A stretch of 64,000 nucleotides of DNA from Streptosporangiales bacterium (GTDB lineage: Bacteria; Actinomycetota; Actinomycetes; Streptosporangiales; WHSR01): contig WHSR01000015.1 in the NCBI GenBank assembly GCA_009379995.1, positions 1 to 64,000 of the forward strand. The letters are read 5' to 3'. The position numbers were made by a program, and so were the translations under genes. The notes under the pieces were generated by a model. That model saw only the letters and a program-made list of their open reading frames with translations. It was not told where the DNA came from and did not search any database. Below, in pieces: positions 60,281-64,000 of the stretch (position 1 is its first letter; every line of letters begins with the position of its first letter).

Positions 60281-61761
60281 GGCACGAGGCGCTGGCGCAG
60301 GGCCCGAGCCCTGCCGGCGGCGAATGCGTCCGGTACGCCTGGCGGGCGCTGTCGGTGGTGAGTTTGGCGTGCGTGCTCATCGCCCTCAACATGAACACGC
60401 TCAACGTGGCGCTGCCCGAGGTGGTGCGTCACTTCGAGGCCGGGCCGGTCGCGGCGAGCTGGATTCTGTTGGGGTACATGCTCGCGAACACCGTCCTGCT
60501 GGTCGTGTTCGGCCGGCTCGCGGACATGTTCGGCCGCCGGGAGATGTACCTGGCCGGAATGGGCGTGTTCACCGCGGCGAGCCTGCTGCTGGGCCTGGCG
60601 CCGAACGTGTGGGTACTGGTCGCGCTGCGCGTCGTGCAGGCCGCCGGGGGAGCGATGATCCTGGTGAACAGCGCGGCCATCGTCACCGACGCCTTTCCGA
60701 GCCGGCTGCTCAACCGAGGGCTGGGCGTTTACATGGCGTCGTTCTCCGCGGCCGCCCTGCTCGGACCGTCGGTGGGCGGCTTCGTGGCCGCGGCCGCCGG
60801 CTGGCGGTGGGTGTTCTGGTTCAACGTGCCGGTGGGCGTGCTCTGCGTGGTGTGTGGCGCCGCCGTTTTGCGGAAGGTGCCCCGCGCCCCGGTCCGCGAG
60901 CGGCTCGACCTGCCCGGAAACCTGCTGCTCCTGGTCGGCCTGTGCGGGTTGCTGCTCGGGCTCTCCCAGGCGCAGACGGGCGGATGGGTCCAGGCGGGTG
61001 TGCTCGGCGGCGTCGTCGGCTTCACCGCGCTGCTGCCGGTGTTCCTGTTCGTCGAGCGGCGGGTGCCGCATCCCGTACTGGACCTCGAGCTGTTCCGCGA
61101 CCGGTCGTTCTCCCTGTCGATCGCCTCCGCGTTCGTCAACACCATGTCCCGGTTCTCCGTGGTGTTGCTGGTCGCGCTGTTCTTCCAGGCCGCCTACGGC
61201 GACGACTCGTTCCAGGCCGGGCTCAAGGTGCTGCCGCTGCCGATCGCCACGATGGTCGCGTCCTCGGCCGTCGGCCTCATGGAGCGGTTCGCCGGGCCGC
61301 GGGGGCTCGCCGTCGCCGGCTCGGCGGTGACCACCGCCGGCCTGCTCGCGCTTGTCGTCACGATCTCCGCCGGGGCGTCGTACGCCTTCGTCGCCGTCGC
61401 GCTGGCGCTCATCGGCCTCGGTGGTGGGATATTCCTGCCGTCCAACACCACCGCGATCATGCTGGGGATCCCACGAGACCGGGTGGGGCTGGTCAACGCG
61501 CTGCGCCTGATGCTGCAGAACGTCGGCCTCATGGTGGGCACCGCCGTCTCGCTCCCGCTGATCACCGGACCGCTCCCGGCAACCATCGCGCGGGAGGTCT
61601 TCGCCGGCACCGTTTCCGAGATCTCCTCGGCAGCGGTTCACGCTCTCGTCGCCGGCTACCGGCATGCGCTGCTTCTGCTCGCTGCGGTGTCCCTGGCGGG
61701 TACCGTCGCCGCCCTGGCCAGCCGCATGGTAGAGGCGCGCGCCGAGGCCGCCGGAGGTTGA
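60277..61761 (+). CDS. DHA2-family MFS transporter
   Basis: About 494 residues with 14 hydrophobic segments. It has VLIALNMNTLNVALPEVVRH, then GRLADMFGRREMYLAG and the motif C-like GPSVGGFVAAAAGWRWVFWF. This is the 14-helix drug-antiporter type. I place the start at a TTG that overlaps the SDR stop (TTGA), because no better start is in the 5' part; it could be later. It may export an intermediate or product. Confidence 0.8.
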   Translation: MRHEALAQGPSPAGGECVRYAWRALSVVSLACVLIALNMNTLNVALPEVVRHFEAGPVAASWILLGYMLANTVLLVVFGRLADMFGRREMYLAGMGVFTAASLLLGLAPNVWVLVALRVVQAAGGAMILVNSAAIVTDAFPSRLLNRGLGVYMASFSAAALLGPSVGGFVAAAAGWRWVFWFNVPVGVLCVVCGAAVLRKVPRAPVRERLDLPGNLLLLVGLCGLLLGLSQAQTGGWVQAGVLGGVVGFTALLPVFLFVERRVPHPVLDLELFRDRSFSLSIASAFVNTMSRFSVVLLVALFFQAAYGDDSFQAGLKVLPLPIATMVASSAVGLMERFAGPRGLAVAGSAVTTAGLLALVVTISAGASYAFVAVALALIGLGGGIFLPSNTTAIMLGIPRDRVGLVNALRLMLQNVGLMVGTAVSLPLITGPLPATIAREVFAGTVSEISSAAVHALVAGYRHALLLLAAVSLAGTVAALASRMVEARAEAAGG

Positions 61762-61786
61762 TGTCAATGGAGGAAAGGGGAAGCTG

Positions 61787-62206
61787 ATGTCCAGCAAACC
61801 TGTGCCGAAGCCGACACCGGAGACCCAGCCGTTCTGGGACGGCTGCTCCGCCGGCGAGCTCCGCATCCAGCGGTGCAAGCCGTGCGACGCGGCGTACTTC
61901 TACCCACGGCCGTTCTGCCCGCGCTGCGGGTCGGACGAGGTGGAGTGGTTCCGGGCGAGCGGCCGGGCGCGGCTGTACTCCTACGTCATCAACCACCGGC
62001 CGGGACCGGGCTTCGACGAGGACGCACCGTACGCGATAGCGGTGGTCGAGCTCGAGGAGGGCCCCAGGATGATGACGAACATCGTCGGGGTGGAGAACAC
62101 GCCGGAGAACCTCGTGCTCGACATGCCGTTGCAGGTGACGTTCGAGCGGCGGGACGAGATGGCGGTCCCGGTGTTCCAGCCGGCCGTCGAGGGAGGGACC
62201 CGATGA
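61787..62206 (+). CDS. DUF35/OB-fold zinc-ribbon acyl-CoA-associated protein
   Basis: A 139-residue two-domain protein. A rubredoxin-like zinc ribbon holds CKPC and CPRCG (residues 30-50) and an OB-fold follows (LYSYVINHRPGPGFDEDAP). DUF35 proteins partner thiolases (ChsH2-type) and bind acyl-CoA. The ATG has GGGGAAGC upstream and its stop overlaps the thiolase ATG (ATGA), which supports a DUF35-thiolase complex. Confidence 0.88.
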   Translation: MSSKPVPKPTPETQPFWDGCSAGELRIQRCKPCDAAYFYPRPFCPRCGSDEVEWFRASGRARLYSYVINHRPGPGFDEDAPYAIAVVELEEGPRMMTNIVGVENTPENLVLDMPLQVTFERRDEMAVPVFQPAVEGGTR

Positions 62207-63351
62207 CTGCGAAGCAGGCCAACCAGGTAGCGATCGTCGGAGCCGCCGAGACCAACGAGGTCGGCAAGCTTCCGGGCGTGTCCGCGATTCAGCTGCACGC
62301 CGAGGCGGCCCGTAACACCCTCGCCGACTGCGGGCTGACCCCGGCCGACGTCGACGGGGTCGCCGCCGCAGGTATTTCACCCATCGAGGTGGCCCACTAC
62401 CTCGGCGTCACGCCCATCTGGATCGACAACACCGCCATCGGCGGCTGCTCGTTCCTGGTACACGTGCGGCACGCGGCCGCGGCCATCGCATCCGGCAAGG
62501 CGCGGACCGTTCTCATCACGCACGGTCAGTCCGGCCGCTCCAGGGTGGGCCAGCCGTCGATGCCGGCCAGCCCGCAGAGCATCCAGGGCCAGTTCGAGGC
62601 GCCGTACGGGGTGCTCGGCCCGCCGACCGCCTTCACCATCCCGGTGCTGCGCTACATGAAGGAGTACGGACTTACCCACGAACAGCTCGCCTATGTCGCG
62701 GTGGCGCAGCGGAAGTGGGCGCAGCGCAACCCTCGGGCGATGATGCGCGACCCCATCACCGTCGACGACGTCTTCGCCTCCCGGGTGATCGCCTACCCGT
62801 TCCACCTGCTGGAGTGCTGCCTGGTCACCGACGGGGGCGGGGCCCTGGTAGTGGTGTCCGCCGAGCGGGCCCGGGACTTCCCGAAGCGGCCCGTCTACGT
62901 GCTCGGCACCGGTGAGGCCTGCGAGTCGCCGATCGTGTCGCAGATGGAGGACGTCACCACCTCCAAGGCGTTCCGGCTGTCCAGCAGGGAGGCGTTCGCC
63001 GAGGCCGGGATCGGACCCGCCGACGTCGACCACCTGATGGTCTACGACGCCTTCGCCCACCTGCCCCTGTACGGGCTGGAGGACCTGGGCTTCGTGGGGC
63101 GGGGCGAGGCCGGCGCGTTCGTGGCCGAGGGCAACACCGAACCCGGCGGGCGGCTGCCGATGAACACCAGCGGGGGTGGGCTCTCCTACACCCATACCGG
63201 GATGTACGGGATGTTCGCCATCCAGGAATCGGTCCGTCAGCTCCGCGGCGAGGCTGCCGCCCAGGTCGAAGGCGTTGAGGTCGGCTTCGTTCAGGGGGTC
63301 GGCGGGATGTTCATGGCCGCCGGTTCCCTGGTGCTCAGCAACGCCTCGTAG
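62203..63351 (+). CDS. Thiolase-family protein (acetyl-CoA acetyltransferase, SCP2 type)
   Basis: A 382-residue thiolase. The Cys site is in AIGGCSFLVHVRHAAAAI, and the later motif reads NTSGGGLSYTHTGMYG where normal thiolases have a GHP-type segment. GGGALVVVSAERARDF and FVQGVGGMFMAAGSLVLSN are conserved. Such DUF35-linked thiolases act in retro-aldol or thiolytic steps of sterol or branched-chain acyl-CoA breakdown. It is last in the operon; the palindrome follows. Confidence 0.87.
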   Translation: MTAKQANQVAIVGAAETNEVGKLPGVSAIQLHAEAARNTLADCGLTPADVDGVAAAGISPIEVAHYLGVTPIWIDNTAIGGCSFLVHVRHAAAAIASGKARTVLITHGQSGRSRVGQPSMPASPQSIQGQFEAPYGVLGPPTAFTIPVLRYMKEYGLTHEQLAYVAVAQRKWAQRNPRAMMRDPITVDDVFASRVIAYPFHLLECCLVTDGGGALVVVSAERARDFPKRPVYVLGTGEACESPIVSQMEDVTTSKAFRLSSREAFAEAGIGPADVDHLMVYDAFAHLPLYGLEDLGFVGRGEAGAFVAEGNTEPGGRLPMNTSGGGLSYTHTGMYGMFAIQESVRQLRGEAAAQVEGVEVGFVQGVGGMFMAAGSLVLSNAS

Positions 63352-63358
63352 CCCCCAA

Positions 63359-63422
63359 CGCCGAAATCCATGTTAGGGGGTCGTTTTGTCCGTTAGGTGC
63401 CCCACAACATAGATCTCGGCGG
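63359..63422 (+). repeat. Dispersed palindrome, copy 4
   Basis: Arms CGCCGAAATCCATGTTAGGG and CCCCACAACATAGATCTCGG, loop TCGTTTTGTCCGTTAGGTG. It begins 7 bases after the thiolase stop, where it would be a hairpin at the 3' end of the operon. Arms are slightly degenerate. A further partial arm, ATATATGTTGTGCC, lies near 63458. Confidence 0.88.
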
Positions 63423-63573
63423 TGGGAGACCCACGTCCACGTGTCCTATACCAGCGCATATATGTTGTGCCAATCCCCGCGGCGGGGCCGTCCCGTCGAT
63501 ACAGTCGCTTTCCTACCGGTGCGGCCGAGGGCATCGGTACTTCTGACGAGCCTAGGAGGATCAAGATCTCTCG

Positions 63574-64000
63574 GTGGATAGGATTCCTAGCGTGACCGGG
63601 TCGCCGCCGAGGTCGGCATCGCACCTCACCCAGCTGGGCACGTTCATGCTGGACCGCGCCGGCCACATCACGCACTGGAGCGCCGGGGCAGAGCTGCTGT
63701 TCGGCCGTCCGGCCGCGGACGTCCTCGGGCAGGACGTCCAAGATCTCCTCTCCGGGGATCAGGCTCCCGAGGCGGTCGAGGAGGCGCTCGCGGAGATTTC
63801 TCGCGGCCGTACCTGGACGGGTGTGCTGGGCGCCGAGTGTGCCGACGGCCAGGTCCAGGATGTGCGGTTTCGCCTGGAACCTCTGCTGGGCGCCGGCTCT
63901 CCGTCTCTGGTCATCGTGAACGCCTTGGTGGTACCGGACGACGCCCGAACCGCACCCGGTGAGGGCGTGGCGTGGGAGGGACTAGCCCTTTTACACGAGG
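63574..64000 (+). CDS. PAS-domain signalling protein (5' part only)
   Basis: The gene runs off the window; 142 codons are visible. It starts at GTG 63574 (or GTG 63592), with GGAGGA 12 bases upstream. LTQLGTFMLDRAGHITHWSA then GAELLFGRPAADVLGQDVQD is a standard PAS core, and TWTGVLGAECADGQVQDVRF completes the sheet. In actinomycetes such N-terminal PAS domains often lead to a SpoIIE phosphatase or histidine kinase, but the output domain lies outside. Confidence 0.8.
   Translation, partial: MDRIPSVTGSPPRSASHLTQLGTFMLDRAGHITHWSAGAELLFGRPAADVLGQDVQDLLSGDQAPEAVEEALAEISRGRTWTGVLGAECADGQVQDVRFRLEPLLGAGSPSLVIVNALVVPDDARTAPGEGVAWEGLALLHE

Overview
This is a high-GC actinomycete chromosome segment. 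Long G/C-ending ORFs, many GTG/TTG starts, start/stop overlaps of 1-4 bases, IclR/LacI regulators, WXG100-type secretion proteins and SseB all point that way. The family cannot be fixed from the sequence alone; Micromonosporaceae or Streptosporangiales are guesses. It is mostly an accessory catabolic region with no rRNA, tRNA, CRISPR array, IS transposase or integrase. No gap without a gene exceeds about 300 bases.

Layout. 0.16-0.9 kb: a Phd/VapC-type toxin-antitoxin pair. 0.9-11 kb (minus): a hydantoinase/oxoprolinase-type locus (HyuB, HyuA, MFS carrier, SDR) and a four-gene SsuABC-like ABC importer, faced by an IclR regulator at 11.3 kb. 12.1-16.6 kb (plus): a complete Liv-type ABC importer in which a perfect 69-bp palindrome joins the LivM and LivG frames. 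16.7-19.8 kb (minus): an isomerase/DUF993/Gfo-Idh operon with a LacI-type operator. 20-22 kb: a flavin monooxygenase and a methyltransferase, convergent.

22.2-25.4 kb (minus) is the most interesting locus: SseB-like protein, WXG100-like protein, and a 531-aa protein with a WXG-type N-terminus and a C-terminal domain carrying RelA/SpoT-synthetase-like motifs. A candidate immunity gene follows, then a small remnant of a second toxin tail with its own paralogous candidate immunity gene. This looks like a polymorphic-toxin array whose warhead may be an alarmone or (p)ppApp synthetase.

25.5-32.9 kb: a broken secreted-protein gene (DUF6454-like), a LacI regulator with an operator-like site in its leader, RecD2 helicase, an acyl-CoA ligase, a second LacI regulator and a RidA-like protein. 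32.9-39.9 kb (minus): an NMT1/SsuA-type importer, zinc alcohol dehydrogenase, Tm-1-like protein, class II aldolase and creatininase. This reads as one or two catabolic operons, possibly under the second LacI protein. 40-42.3 kb (plus): a GH4 glycosidase and a BadF-type sugar kinase. 42.4-47.4 kb: two MFS carriers, a 3-hydroxyisobutyrate-dehydrogenase-like enzyme and a two-domain alpha/beta hydrolase. 47.5-51.5 kb: an NYN-domain gene with a frameshift, an AlkZ-like protein, a GDPD with a phage-tail-like N-terminal motif, and a PHP-domain protein.

51.5-63.4 kb: a beta-oxidation-type cluster read out in both directions from a shared promoter at 53.4 kb with two AGAA-N5-TTCT sites. It holds MaoC hydratase, two SDRs, three acyl-CoA dehydrogenases, an NDP-forming acyl-CoA synthetase, a DHA2 exporter, a DUF35 protein and a thiolase, and suggests breakdown of a branched, aromatic or sterol-like acyl chain. 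The window ends inside a PAS-domain signalling protein.

Four copies of an about 60-bp dispersed palindrome with a conserved loop (0.16, 7.6, 40.0 and 63.4 kb) sit at gene borders. One of them encodes the last 17 residues of the VapC-like toxin.
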